A stretch of 64,000 nt of DNA from Bullera alba. Taxonomy: Eukaryota > Basidiomycota > Tremellomycetes > Tremellales > Bulleraceae. Below are positions 15,527-26,473 of the stretch, piece by piece. Each line of letters begins with the position of its first letter. The stretch's first letter is position 1. Position numbers and translations under genes: made by a program. Under the pieces are notes generated by a model. The model was not told the DNA's origin. It did no database searches and saw nothing but the letters and a program-made list of their open reading frames with translations. Location of the stretch: the NCBI GenBank assembly GCA_001600095.1, contig BCIX01000001.1:6597198-6661197 (forward strand), written 5' to 3'.

Positions 15527-17040
15527 ATGAAGGGCGAAACCGGCACTAACATCTCCAATGTAGAGGTATGTAGTAAGCCAAGACTAAGCCAGACAAGGTG
15601 TAGCTGCAGCTTACCACGATTCGACCTAGATCACCATCCGTGTCAAAGGTGCCGATGGGACCTTAGACCACTTGTACTCAGTGAGTATCTGACGCCTAGC
15701 CTCGCCGTATGGACAATCACTGACGCTCTCGTTAGATGAGTATGAATCGCCTACCCCCCTCGACTTGAAAGTCCACGACTTTCCGGCCAAAATCGACAAG
15801 CCAGTCAATCACCTTCAAGCCTGCTATGTCGAGTGCCCCGACAACATCGACCAAGTAAGTGTAATCTAGAAGCCAAGGACATCTTCGCTGTTGCTCGAGC
15901 TGATCTCCCGAAGGACATCGAGATCAGCTTTGAGCGAACCAAATCACTTGAAGACGAGACCATGACCGCTATGCACGTCAGCGTTTACATGGACGGTACG
16001 CCATACCGTGGATTCGTACTTCAAGCCGACTGGCACGGCGAGAACTCCATCACAGGATCCAAGGACTTGCTGAACGGCAAGAACGTCTTTTACCCACTGC
16101 GATTCGGCAAGCTGGTGAGTTAGGACAAGATAGTACAAAGTTATGTCGTTTGGCTAACATCGAACAGAACTCGACCGAGCATTACGAAGACGCCATGTCC
16201 AGAGAGTCTGCTCTTCAGCTTGGGGAAATTCTCATCACCATTGAACTCGGCAAAGTCGTCACTGTCGACCAGAAGACCACATCCTACAAGCGCCACAAGC
16301 CGCTCAAGTGGAAACCACCAAGGATCGCTCTGGTGGACGAGCCAGTGGCCGAGAAGAAGAAGGTGAGCCGGTTAGGCCGCGCAACCGAAAGCCTCTCCGC
16401 TGATCTAGCTCTCAGATCCTGATCGACCGCACCATACAGTAAGCTGTCGACATTCACAGGCGCTGATGATCAGGCACGGTCAAGCAAGACCTCTGCCAAT
16501 ACCCTTGCCCTCGCCTACTCCCATCCACAAGCCATCGCAAGTCGTACAACCAGCCATATTCTACATTGCGCCGGTTGTGTACACTCCTCCACCCATCAAG
16601 TACGTAAAGGTGTTTGAGGCCTTCCGCCAGCACCGATTCGATTATGCCTTTTCCTTCAAGGTGGGTGCTCATGAAGACAATGCACTGGAGCTTGATTGAG
16701 CTGACATCACACGAAGTACCGAAGCAGGCAGAACTTGATTGCTCGAGAGATCATCCCTATCCGTGAGTCTAGCATATCAATTTGTACATTCGCTGACTGG
16801 ATCCTTCCCATGCTCACAGCGAAGGAGAAAATCGATAAAGACAGCGCCGAGGCCCTGGAGGAGACTCTGCAACTCAACCGCAAGCTGAAGGTGAGCTGGC
16901 ATAAGTGATCTGGAAGACCTGGACAATGCTGACGTGCCATCTCTCAGCTTCAGCTTGATCGACTCCTACGACAGGCAGCGGCTCCTCGTGCCCGAGCTCC
17001 AGTCGAGGATGCCTTCTCTGTTCCGAGCACTGGCGAGTAG
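15527..17040 (+). CDS. DUF7918-like protein, tandem copy 2
   Basis: It begins MKGETGTNISNVE and ends VEDAFSVPSTGE (stop 17038-17040). Exon for exon it follows copy 1: ITIRVKGADGT against ITVSVKEEFGF, VSVYMDGTPYRGF against FTIYLDGSPYFGF, DAMSRESALQLGEILITIEL against AMSMESALQVGEILITVEL, and RSRQNLIAREIIPI against RSRDFLLAQRVVTL. The intron between the acidic first part and DIEISFERTKS runs from the GTAAGT near 15854 to a CCCGAAG acceptor. The C-terminal helical part (KEKIDKDSAEALEETLQLNR) is likely a coiled coil. The function is unknown. Shared intron positions show that the pair arose by a local duplication of the whole gene. Confidence 0.8.
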
Positions 17041-17363
17041 GGCTTGCTAATACGTTGTTGTCTTGTTGTTCTCCTCTCAGTGTCGTTAAATGTGTCTTGT
17101 ACGGTCTATGTATGCTGTGATCCGCCTTCACAGCAAGAGCCGGCGCAGCTACGGTGCTGTAGTCGCAGCGACGCGGCTCGCAGCAGTGGCTAGTGGCGGT
17201 GATCGCCGCGAAGTGTGTTTCATGTCGTCATCACCTGAAACGAGCGGCCGTCTTCCTCACTCGGCTTCTTGCTCGGCTTGCTCAAAGCCTCGATCTCTGG
17301 TCTCTGGTCACTCTACAACTCGTATTCGGATTGACGAAAGTCACAACCACAGACGCTACTTTG
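17041..17363. other. Intergenic region upstream of the macro-domain gene
   Basis: The frame of the macro-domain protein stays open upstream to about 17193 but has no earlier ATG. I see no separate gene here. Confidence 0.45.
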
Positions 17364-18395
17364 ATGGCGATTCTGGCGACAAGGTATCTGAAACACAGTT
17401 CAAATCTATTCGCTCGCTCGATATTTCATTCGAGTATCATCCAAAGCTCAAGATCTCGCCAGACCTTAAGGACATACTCCTCACGCGCTATGTCCCAGGA
17501 TCTCACCACGGTCGAGGACATTCCTACCCTCGCCGACCTGTACGAAGAAGATGAGATCGATGACGCGGCTGAAGAATCTGAATTTCGTTACAATGAAGAT
17601 CTGAATCGCCGAATCAGTATCTGGAGGGGCAACATTGTTAAGCTTAAGGTGGGTCCCATAACCTCGCTACGATTGCTGGCTGAGCTGATATTGGCATAGG
17701 CGGATATGATAGTAAATGCGGCGAACAAGTCGCTCCTTGGAGGTGGAGGGGTAGATGGGGCTATACACCGCGCTGCAGGCCCAGAGTTGGTGGAAGAGTG
17801 CGAGACGCTGGATGGAGCAGAGACGGGCGAAACGAAAGTCACCAAAGGTTACGAGGTGAGATCCACCCCAGCTTCTGACCCGTGAGATCGATAGGTCGAC
17901 TGACAGACATGCACAGCTGCCCTCGAAATATGTGGCGCACACCGTCGGACCAGTATACTCAAAGACGAACCCCGAGAAATCTGCGAAACTCCTTGAATCG
18001 TGTTACAGAACTTCACTGGAGCTGGCGGCGAAGCATGAAGCAACCTCTATAGGCTTCAGCAGTATATCCACCGGAATCTACGGATATCCAATTGTCGATG
18101 CTACACGTATCGCTCTTGAAACAACTCGACGGTTCTTAGAGGAGAATGAAACAGTGAGTCGGCGAGGTGGTCCAATGCTATACGGATTCGCCGTCACTAT
18201 GCCTTCCTCGGCAATTTCGCGGATTCAGGAGCAGGATTGAGGTTCAACAGACCGCAGTGTGTTTGAAAATGGGAGCTGACGAATCGTTCACCTACATAGG
18301 TGTCAAGGGTGATCTACGTTGTGTTCTCTGCCAAAGATGAGGCAGTCTACAAAAGTCTGGTCGCAGAATACTTCCCTCCGAAGATCGAGGAATAG
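17364..18395 (+). CDS. Macro-domain ADP-ribosyl hydrolase, probably mitochondrial
   Basis: Macro domain of the MacroD/YmdB type, which removes ADP-ribose from acylated ADP-ribose or from mono-ADP-ribosylated acidic residues. Visible motifs are [32 protein letters not shown] (adenine/ribose loop with the catalytic Asn and Asp), [20 protein letters not shown] and the phosphate loop [11 protein letters not shown]. Four exons join in frame, and the last is [20 protein letters not shown] with its stop at 18393-18395. I chose the ATG at 17364 because it adds a basic, Ser-rich leader without acidic residues ([10 protein letters not shown]... TYSSRA) typical of mitochondrial import. The ATG at 17490 ([12 protein letters not shown]) would give a cytosolic or nuclear form. 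Confidence 0.92.
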
Positions 18396-18646
18396 CTCAG
18401 AAATACGGGCATCTAGCTGGTGCAAACAAAGCTGGCATCAGATACGAACACAAAGATACAACCAAACGTACAATCGTAATATATGAATGCAAACTAGAGC
18501 CTCGTACCCAAATTCGAGAGAAATATACAAATCTAGTCATTAATGAAACCCCAGCATCATCGAAACCCGCAGCGACCGTCTCCGCTGAAAGAGGAGTGGA
18601 GAGTCCCTAAAGTCGTAAACACATCGTCGTTCGTAAACTCAGCTCC

Positions 18647-20499
18647 CTATCCGTTCCTGGGAGTCAGCAACCGCCCTAGTACCCATCTTCCCAGCAATTT
18701 CAATATCCCGCTCCCCGGAGTGATCTCGCCGATCGTGGCGAGTAGAGGGGACAGCCCGGCGTGATGTCGGTATCGAGGGTATCTGTCCTCAATGGCCCTT
18801 CGGACGGCCGAGAAGAGCAACGCATCGTCGACAGCCCAGATCCGAGAGATGAATGCGATTCGTTGAGCGAGTATCTATGGGATGTTATCAGCGCGTCCGG
18901 AAAGGCTCGAGGCGATTCACGCACAACTTCACGACCAGAAGAAACTGCTCGAAGTCAGCCCTTGATTCCAGCCTATCAATGTGGAAGAACTTGCCATTTT
19001 CGCTAGATGTTCTCAGTGGATTATTAGCATCCCTCCTGTTTATCCAATCAGCCAGATACTTGAGATTGGGCAGTCGTCTGGAACTCACTTGAGGGCATTC
19101 TCGATCATCTCCCTTCTGCCTTTATCACTTCCTTCGCTCTCGTCGGAGATCGACCTCAAGTGGCCGATTGTCGCTTGTGGTCGAGGAGACATGGGACCTG
19201 AGCGAGCGGTCAGCGCCGGTAAGATTCAGGCCAATGGCTACTCACCGGCAACTACTTCGCAGACGTCGATCCCAACAGCGGTCAATTCTGCCCTCAGAAG
19301 CCGGGTCGCCTCTGCCCTCGCTGCGCTGATGACTCTGAGAGCGCCATCCATTCTCTCTCCTTGTGCCGTGGTCGAGAATGAGATATCGCCTGCACCTCCC
19401 TCGCTGCTAGATGGGCTGAGACCCTCGGATCCGTTCACGAAGATGATGCGCCCCCTCCCTCTCCCGCTCAACGCAGCAGTGGCCAGCAAGTCCCCAAGCT
19501 CCTTAATGACTGCCAAGGGTTCCACTACATTCGCGCGGTATAGCGACAGCAGGGCCGTCTCATCTGCCATAGCTAGTGTTGGAGCACTCATAGGACGTGG
19601 GATGGCAATCAGAGTTGAGATGTCGGGGTAGCCGTAGGTGGATGATGTCTGTGCTGGCTTGACTTGAGAGCTTCTTGGTCCCTTGGGATCCCTGACAGTT
19701 TCCGATTCTCCATCCGACGAGAACTCGACGCGGCTCTTCTGCTTTGGTGGAGATGATGGCTGGACCGACACGATGGGTATGGGGACAGTTGGAATAGTAC
19801 GGCCAGGGCCGCGTGAGGCACAGACCACGGCCACGAGAATCAGGCTGCTATCTCGACAATAGGCGCGAACAGTGTCGCCAGCGTGAGAGTACCGGCCTTT
19901 GACTCCAGAATCGTCTCCAGCGGCAGAGTCGGTCCATCCTGGGTTGGGACTGTCGGGATCGGTGATTATAGGCACTATTGTGCCGGGATGATGGGGATAT
20001 CGAGACTTCACGCGTTTCTGAATACGCGACCACGCCAGTAGCAAAGATGACAGGGCGGCAGATGTTGGAGGAGAGTTTGTCGAAGGGAGCGGTAGCAGGG
20101 GGAAGACTGTGTAGCCGGATTTTGCCAGCTGCAAGGAGAGTGATTGGCCGGTAGCTATACAAGTCAGCGCGTCAAGTTAACAACAGATAGTGTGAACCGA
20201 CAATGCGACTCACGTTCAGTTGCACCCAGTACGACCACCGCGAGACCTCTTCCTGCCTCTCCGCCAACCCGTCCTTTGCTACTCTCCCTGTGAGTTACAG
20301 ATTGTCCAAGGCCGATTGTCGACAGAGCTCGGCGATACACATCGTGAACTAGAGACGCTGTCGCTTCGATGGAGAGTGACAGTAAAGCTGCGATATCCTG
20401 CGAGAGGGAGACAAAGTTCTGCGCTGTAAGTGACGGCGGTGCTGAGGGCGACGGACTAGCCATATCGTCCGAGCAAGAGGGCGTGATGGGTGCCGACAT
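18647..20499 (-). CDS. DUF1776 family protein (SDR-like fold)
   Basis: Exon 1 (ATG 20499) encodes a Ser/Pro-rich start, an amphipathic segment and a strand-loop LAVVVLGATE. A 50-60 nt intron joins it to PTGQSLSLQLAKSGYTVFPL. Together they look like the dinucleotide-binding start of a short-chain dehydrogenase, as in the fungal DUF1776 family (yeast YNL181W/Pbr1-like). The middle carries TYGYPDISTLIAIPRPM and MDGALRVISAARAEATRLLR. Later exons give GPMSPRPQATIGHLRSISDE, REMIENALK and a C-terminal RYPRYRHHAGLSPLLATIGE, ending at 18647-18649. The family is poorly characterised; a redox role is inferred from the fold only. It converges with the macro-domain gene (251 bp between stops). Confidence 0.83.
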
Positions 20500-21405
20500 C
20501 GTCGTGCCGTTAATGATGTATGGACCGTGGATATTCGTTAGGCTGGGAGCCGTACTTCGACCCTCAAGAAGAGGCCTGAAGATGGTCTTAACCAGCCATG
20601 TATGTTGAGATGTTCACGGGAGCAAGTTGTGATCAACCAAAGGGCCGGTTGCCAGGCTGTGGGAAACAATGTCTTAAGTGCTCGGAACCGATGCCGACAG
20701 GAAGCTCTGACACAAACTCACCTCGAGGCGCTCAGATTCTCTCAGAGGCTACCAGACGAGATTCAAATCCACAAGGGACCTTAGTCTATGAGGAAGGATG
20801 CTTTTGTCTTCTCCATGAACGGCGTGCCTGGTCTGGGCTTCTGATTGTGTTGAGCGTTGGCTGGACTGCTGTTACCTGTGCGCTGGTCCTTATCGAGCTG
20901 GACTGCGTACGCCCATCGATCCTGTTGATGTAGCAGGGCTTGAGCCATGCAGTATTGAAGAGTACCTATATTTGCAAGTCTCATGTGCAAGCCCAAGGAG
21001 CAATGACCAGAGCTGTCAGTCACAGGTCAGTCAGTAGTCAGTATCCCTTCAGCATCCGCTTATCCACGCCACACAGGGCCGGTGCGACTGGCCACCGCTT
21101 ACTTTCTCACGGTCGACCGCCCGGGCCCCTGATCTGCGGAAGCAAACAAGTGGCAAGTCGCAGCGAATCAAAACGCTCACACGAAAGCTAGAGGTTAGAG
21201 GTTCACGCTTTGAGGGTTACCTTGACATCGAATCGCCCTCTATTTGGTTCCAGTACAAACCAGCAATATTACACAAGTCGACACCGCCAACTACCGACAG
21301 CGAACATCTAGTTCGGCTCCCAGCATCGACGTCGACAGGTGATCGGGGGCCTCTCGCCACGGAATAGCGTCTGCGTGGCTTATCAGCTCATCAACAGGTT
21401 GACCC
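20500..21405. other. 906-bp divergent intergenic region
   Basis: The region lies between two divergent genes. On the plus strand there is a 111-codon open frame at 20598-20933 with one hydrophobic segment (LLIVLSVGWTAVTCALVLI). On the minus strand a good donor/acceptor pair lies between about 20724 and 20662, but the flanking frames are all broken. I could not assign a protein. It may be promoter plus leader sequence, or a non-coding RNA. Confidence 0.4.
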
Positions 21406-24400
21406 ATGCCGCGCAACATGGTCAATACCCCTCGAGACCGTTCATACGCGACATCTCGCGAGGTGTCACGAGTGGCCAGTCGTTCGACTGAGCTCAGTCG
21501 TGTCTCCAATTCCTCAAGAAGGCATGAATCAAGTCGCTCATCGGGTGGGAGACTGTCGCTCAACAGTCGTTTGACCGAGATGTCGGATAACAGGCGGTTG
21601 GAGATGCTGTCGGACATTGCAGGAGATTGCCTCGTGAAGATGTTGAAAGCGGTTCTGAATATCGGTGGCACGGGTCAAGGGATGGGTACGCCAGAGGAAG
21701 ACTGGGTGTCCTCATGGAACGACTTGCAGGGTGAGAGATGACCTTGCTGCACTCGCCTCTAGACTAAGTTTCACTTACTGACGACCCAAACAGCTCGACG
21801 AAAGGCATACATCTTCTCCAATATCAGCTCAGCTTTTCCCACCACAGAGGACGTTGAAAGAACGCTACCTTATGGTGCTGCCGACAGGATGGACGACGAA
21901 CTATTGGATCAGGTGGTGACTCGGTGCAACCTGGCCACTTTCGTTTACACCATCATGCGACCGGATGAGGCCGGCGACCTCGTGAGGCCTGATGACGAGG
22001 ACATCATCCCGTTGAAGGCCTCTAAGAAAGGCAAAGAGAGAGCTCACGATCGGTCCATCAACGACTTGCAAGATATAGACAAGAGGAACGCCATGCTGCG
22101 CAAAGCCTGGAAGCGCTTTTGGCTAGTGGCAAAGCCTCCCACAGAGCCTGTCAATGCGACCTATATTGAATTATGGCTCAACTTTGCCTCGCAAGTGCGT
22201 GGCTCTGCAGATAATTTATCGCCGACTTAGAGCTGACAGTCTTCCTTCAGATATACCTCAATTTCGGAGCGTCTAGTATCGACCCTCCACCCAATTCAAT
22301 GATCAACCAGCCGCCTCCTAATCGTCTGGTGACCGATATTTTCGCAGAAGATGCGCCGCAGAGATATGGGCCGGAAGCAGACGATGACGAGATAGTCACG
22401 ACAGCGGACGACCACCCGGGCATACGCAGGCACGTTAATGGCTCGGCTTGGGCTGCTTGGGCTTTACACGCCCGGGAGGAGCGAACGAAGGTAAGTTGCT
22501 GTTGGGGAAACAGGATTCAAACGTGTCGTTGACATACAACTATAGCTCTCTAAAGCGCGCCCGGAGCTTGAACTTGACAAGCGGCCTTACGCAGCATTCC
22601 GTCACAAGATCTCGAAGCACATCTGGACTTACGTTCTCCATCGCAGCGAGGTGAGTTGTCAATTAGCTTGATTGGTGAAAGAGGCTAAGTGCAATGATGG
22701 CTCAGGTCGTCCAAAATTATGACGTATTCTCCGAGGAGGACGCAAGCTCTGTTGCGGAAACGGAGATCTCATCCCCACAACAGACGATACTGCCTCCGCG
22801 AGACTCACGGAAACGCGTATCCTCGTCCCGCAGATCGGCAAAAGACGCGGCAGAGAGTGACAGTGGAGCCTCGGTCACCCACAGCATGCAACTCCGAAGT
22901 GCAAAGAGAGCCAGGAACTCGAATCAACGCCCAGACCAGGCTGAGGAGTCTTCTGATGATGGCGGACAATCTGGAGCCGACGATTGGATTGAGAGGGAGA
23001 CGACCGTCAGGCCTGATAAGAGAGCCTCACGACACGATACGATGATGGTTGATGAACGTGTCGATGAGGACTACCTCTCCCAAGTGGCCCAAGAGATGGA
23101 AACTGGTGATTTCGACACCTCGACACCAATTCAGAACCGCTCGTCCCGACGAAACCATCCTATAATACCCCTCGTCAACAAGACTCCAGTGTCAGCTCGC
23201 AAATTCAACTTTGCCGATCCGCAGCCTGATGCAGAGAGGTTACAGTGGGAGACTCAAGACAATACTCCGAAGGTCTCAGCTACAAGGTCTCGTCACCAAA
23301 ACGAGCGCCAAAGCGCGGCCAGGCCCTCACATCTTGCGACCACGGCGCTCCGTCAAGAGCCAAAATCGTCTTCCAACAGGAAAGTGTCATCGAGCAACCG
23401 GTCAGCTCTTCCAGGGACTCCACCTCACAAAGCATCTTTCCGACCGAATGATGTCCGAGGTACATCTCGCCACGACCGTCTTCGTGGCACCTATCAGCCG
23501 CCGGTCTCCCATGGGATCGAACATCAGCAAGATCTCGCATTAGGAGATGAGTATTATGCGGCGAGGGGTGACGCCGAATCGGAGGAAGGCTACGGCAGCC
23601 TATTTCCCAATTCGCAGGAGTTTGCAGGCGATCGACCTCGATTGGCCAAGCCACTGGTCAATCCCTCAGACGACGAATACGACGATGGGGCGAGGAGTGG
23701 TGCCGAACCGGAGCAAGGCTACGTCAGCATATTACCCAATTCGCAGGAGTTGGCAGGCGATCGACCTCGATTGGCCGAGCCACTGATCGATCCCTCAGAC
23801 GACGAATACGACGATGGGTTGAGGAGTGGTGCCGAATCGGAGCAAGGCTACGTCAGCATATTACCCGACTCGCAGGAAATGGCAGGCGATCGGCCTCGAA
23901 CAGTCAAGCCATCGGCAGTCACCACGGACGACGAATACGAGGCCGACGTGATTGACTCGGCTCGTTCACCGCGAGCGAAACCCAGATCACAGGCAGCACA
24001 CTCGGCATCCACCAGGACGAATGCTCGCGTGGCTTTCACTTCGCCAGAGGAACGCTCTCCACCCGCACGTCGTCAAGAGGGTAGGTCATCGTTCCAAAAC
24101 TCGTATCCGCCCTCGCAATCTGTTCTCTTTGGTGCTTCCTCGCACCCCGAGTCATCAACGCGACGCAGGGAGTTCAAGAAGCGGCCAGCCATGCGAGAGG
24201 AGAGTAGACAGCCCAGTCAAACACCACCCGCTCCAAACGCGAATGCTGTGCGGTCTGCCACTGAGGATGTGTTCAAGCGCTTTGATGCTACCTTCCGCGT
24301 CGCGGGCATCGATCCGGTTTATTCCGATGGAGGTGACATGGGTGATCCTTATGGAGGTGACATGGGTGATCCTCATGGAGGCGACATGGGTGGTCCTTAC

Positions 24401-26368
24401 GGAGATGACAACGGCGATTCTTACGGACATGACTTGGGTGATCCATATGAAGATGACGCCAGCATGAGCACTGGTAACATCGGACCAAGCTCAAGGCAGC
24501 CGCAGCAAACTGGATTCGAGGAGGAGGAGGAGGAGGAGGAGGAAGAAGAGGAAGAAGAAGAGGAAGAAGAAGAGGAGGACGACAATGATCACCAACTCAT
24601 GCCTACACCCGATGATCGAAACGCCACCGCGCAAGCCAAACATGGCACGTCCCGCTCAAGGAAGTCCCAAGATGCGACTGAATTTGATGGTATCGATCCA
24701 GACGAGGATGAGGAGGATCGACGGCTCATCTCGCGTCGTACATCGGCGGGACCCTCTCGACAACGCCCCTCGCATCGATCGCAAGCTCCGCTCCGGTCCA
24801 CATCGTCCACCCGACGCCCAGGGAACCATGCTTCGCGAAGCTCAGCTGGGACAAGTAACAGGCCGCAGTCGTCGTCAACTCGAACCTCTCGACTCGACTT
24901 TGAGGGAGAAGATCCCTACCTTGTGGATGAGGATGGCTCACCGCTCGAGGCCGACAACCACTATTTGGTCCCGTCTGACCACAAGCCGACAAAAGCAAGC
25001 GCGAAGTTCGGTAAGAAAGACGGCCAGACGTTCCAATACAGCCGCTTGGACGGTCGACGCACCTGGACGGGTGACGAAGCACTGCTTCTGTACCGTACTG
25101 TGCAGAAGGTACCCGACAAGGAGGAGAACCCCCTCAGCGTGGTGGACTACTTGCACGGCGAGTTTGGCACAAGGAGCCAGCTCCTCAGAGACTTCAACAA
25201 GCAACATATGAAGGAGAAGATGTACGGCATAGTGAAGCACCGGCTCGGCAGGGGTCTCAAGGTGGAGGGAAGGGCCAGAAAATGGACTGAGAAGTCGGAC
25301 CACCCACTGAGAGAGGCGTATGAGAAGGAGCGTAAAAAGTATCGAGCTCGGTCGGAGGAGAAGCGGGAGGCCAAGGCGGCTGCCGAAGCAAAGCGTAAAG
25401 CTGACGCTAAGAAGCGCAAGGCGGCTGAGGCGGAGGATGACGAAGAAGAAGACGAGGAAGAAGAAGACGAGGATGGCGACGGAAAAGAAGGCGAAGGCCA
25501 AGAGGAAGGAGGCTCCGCTCGTGGCTCGAAGGATCCCGAGGGAGAAGGAGAAGATGAACTCGGCAGTCCCCGCGGAGCTAGCCAGAAGGGCAAGGCACCG
25601 CAGAACAGACCAGCGTATCCGACAAGAGCCGCTGCAAAAGCCGCCGCTGCCCAGAAAGGAAAGTCGAAGCAGGTGTCAACGTCGAAGAATGCGACATCGG
25701 CTTCCGGTACCGCTCAACAGGAACGCTCGGCGGCCGAGAACTCTGATGATGAGGAGGTTGACCAACTCGGAGACTTGGCTACCCAGGACGAGAGGGACGA
25801 CGCGGCAGGACCGTCAAATTCCGCCGCGCGGCGCGAGATTGCCGCCTCGACGAGTCAAGCACAAAAGCCCGACGATACTGGCGATCCCGACGAGGACACA
25901 CCTTTGGCGTCTAAAAAAGCTTCGACGTCTCAAGCCAAGAAACCGCCTCAGCAGAAGAAGAAAGCCCCGACGAAGCCGGCCAAGCGCAAGGTCGTGCAAA
26001 CTCGAGTTAGGAGTGGCTCCCCTCAAGCAGACACGGTCCCAGCCCAGAGCAGTCAGAGACGTCCGGAAGGCAGCACGGCCCCTATCGGTGCGCGGGAAGG
26101 ACAACCCGTGGAGGAGGAGGTCGAGCCTGAGGGTGAGGATGCGGATGCGGGGGGCGAACACACCCAGGACACGGTGGTCGCTACGCGAGAGGCTCGAAAA
26201 GTCCGTCAAGCGATGATCAGGCGTCAGGTCATTGATGAGGCGAATGAAGGTGAGCTCAGCGTCCCCTGCCATCAAGGTGCTCGAGCTGATTATCCGCAGA
26301 ATAAGAATTTGGCTTTGGGATTCGTTCGATGGGCGGTGACGAGAATGGTCCGGAGTGTAGATACATGA
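21406..26368 (+). CDS. Large acidic nuclear protein with SANT/Myb-like domain
   Basis: The ATG is at 21406. Four or five short introns in the first 1.3 kb join conserved-looking exons (ARRKAYIFSNISSAF, KAWKRFWLVAKPP, YAAFRHKISKHIW) to one very long exon of about 3.6 kb. The N-terminal third is Ser/Arg-rich, then helical. The middle has three 43-residue repeats, a Gly-Asp-rich octad repeat and a run of more than 20 Glu. Near 25040-25290 lies a SANT/Myb-like module (GRRTWTGDEALLLYRTVQKV, then FNKQHMKEKMYGIVKHRLGR). The C-terminus alternates basic and acidic runs. A chromatin or telomere role is inferred from the domain; the exact family is not recognised. A possible intron at about 26250-26301 would end the protein after ANEE instead of at 26368. 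Confidence 0.78.
23573..23950 (+). repeat. Three tandem 129-bp coding repeats (43 aa)
   Basis: Units start at 23573, 23702 and 23831, each opening with GCCGAA. Each encodes a motif like AESEQGYVSILPNSQELAGD, then RPRLAEPL and PSDDEYDDG. Copies 1 and 2 are nearly identical and copy 3 diverges at its end. The period is a multiple of 3, so copy-number change keeps the frame. Confidence 0.9.
24330..24583 (+). repeat. GGDMGDPY octad repeat and poly-Glu tract
   Basis: Bases 24330-24455 are about five 24-bp units encoding variants of GGDMGDPY. A GAG/GAA run at about 24517-24576 then encodes over 20 consecutive Glu followed by Asp. The octads are degenerate while the Glu run is almost pure purine on this strand. 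Confidence 0.88.
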
Positions 26369-26473
26369 AACCCCTGCAGGCGTAGTACAGTGTGTACGGT
26401 ATTCGTTGATGCTCGTGATATGATGTATAGTATGTGCAGTCTGATCTGATGCAATTGCGGTCCGTCGTGCTTG

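Noticed and set aside
18396..18646. Extra gene between the macro-domain and DUF1776 genes
   Set aside because: Only 251 bp between two convergent stops; it is explained by their 3' ends.
24938..25593. Minus-strand Leu/Val/Phe- and Ser-rich frames opposite the SANT/Myb-like gene
   Set aside because: They come from complementing Lys/Glu codons; they give false membrane-like sequence without starts or relatives.
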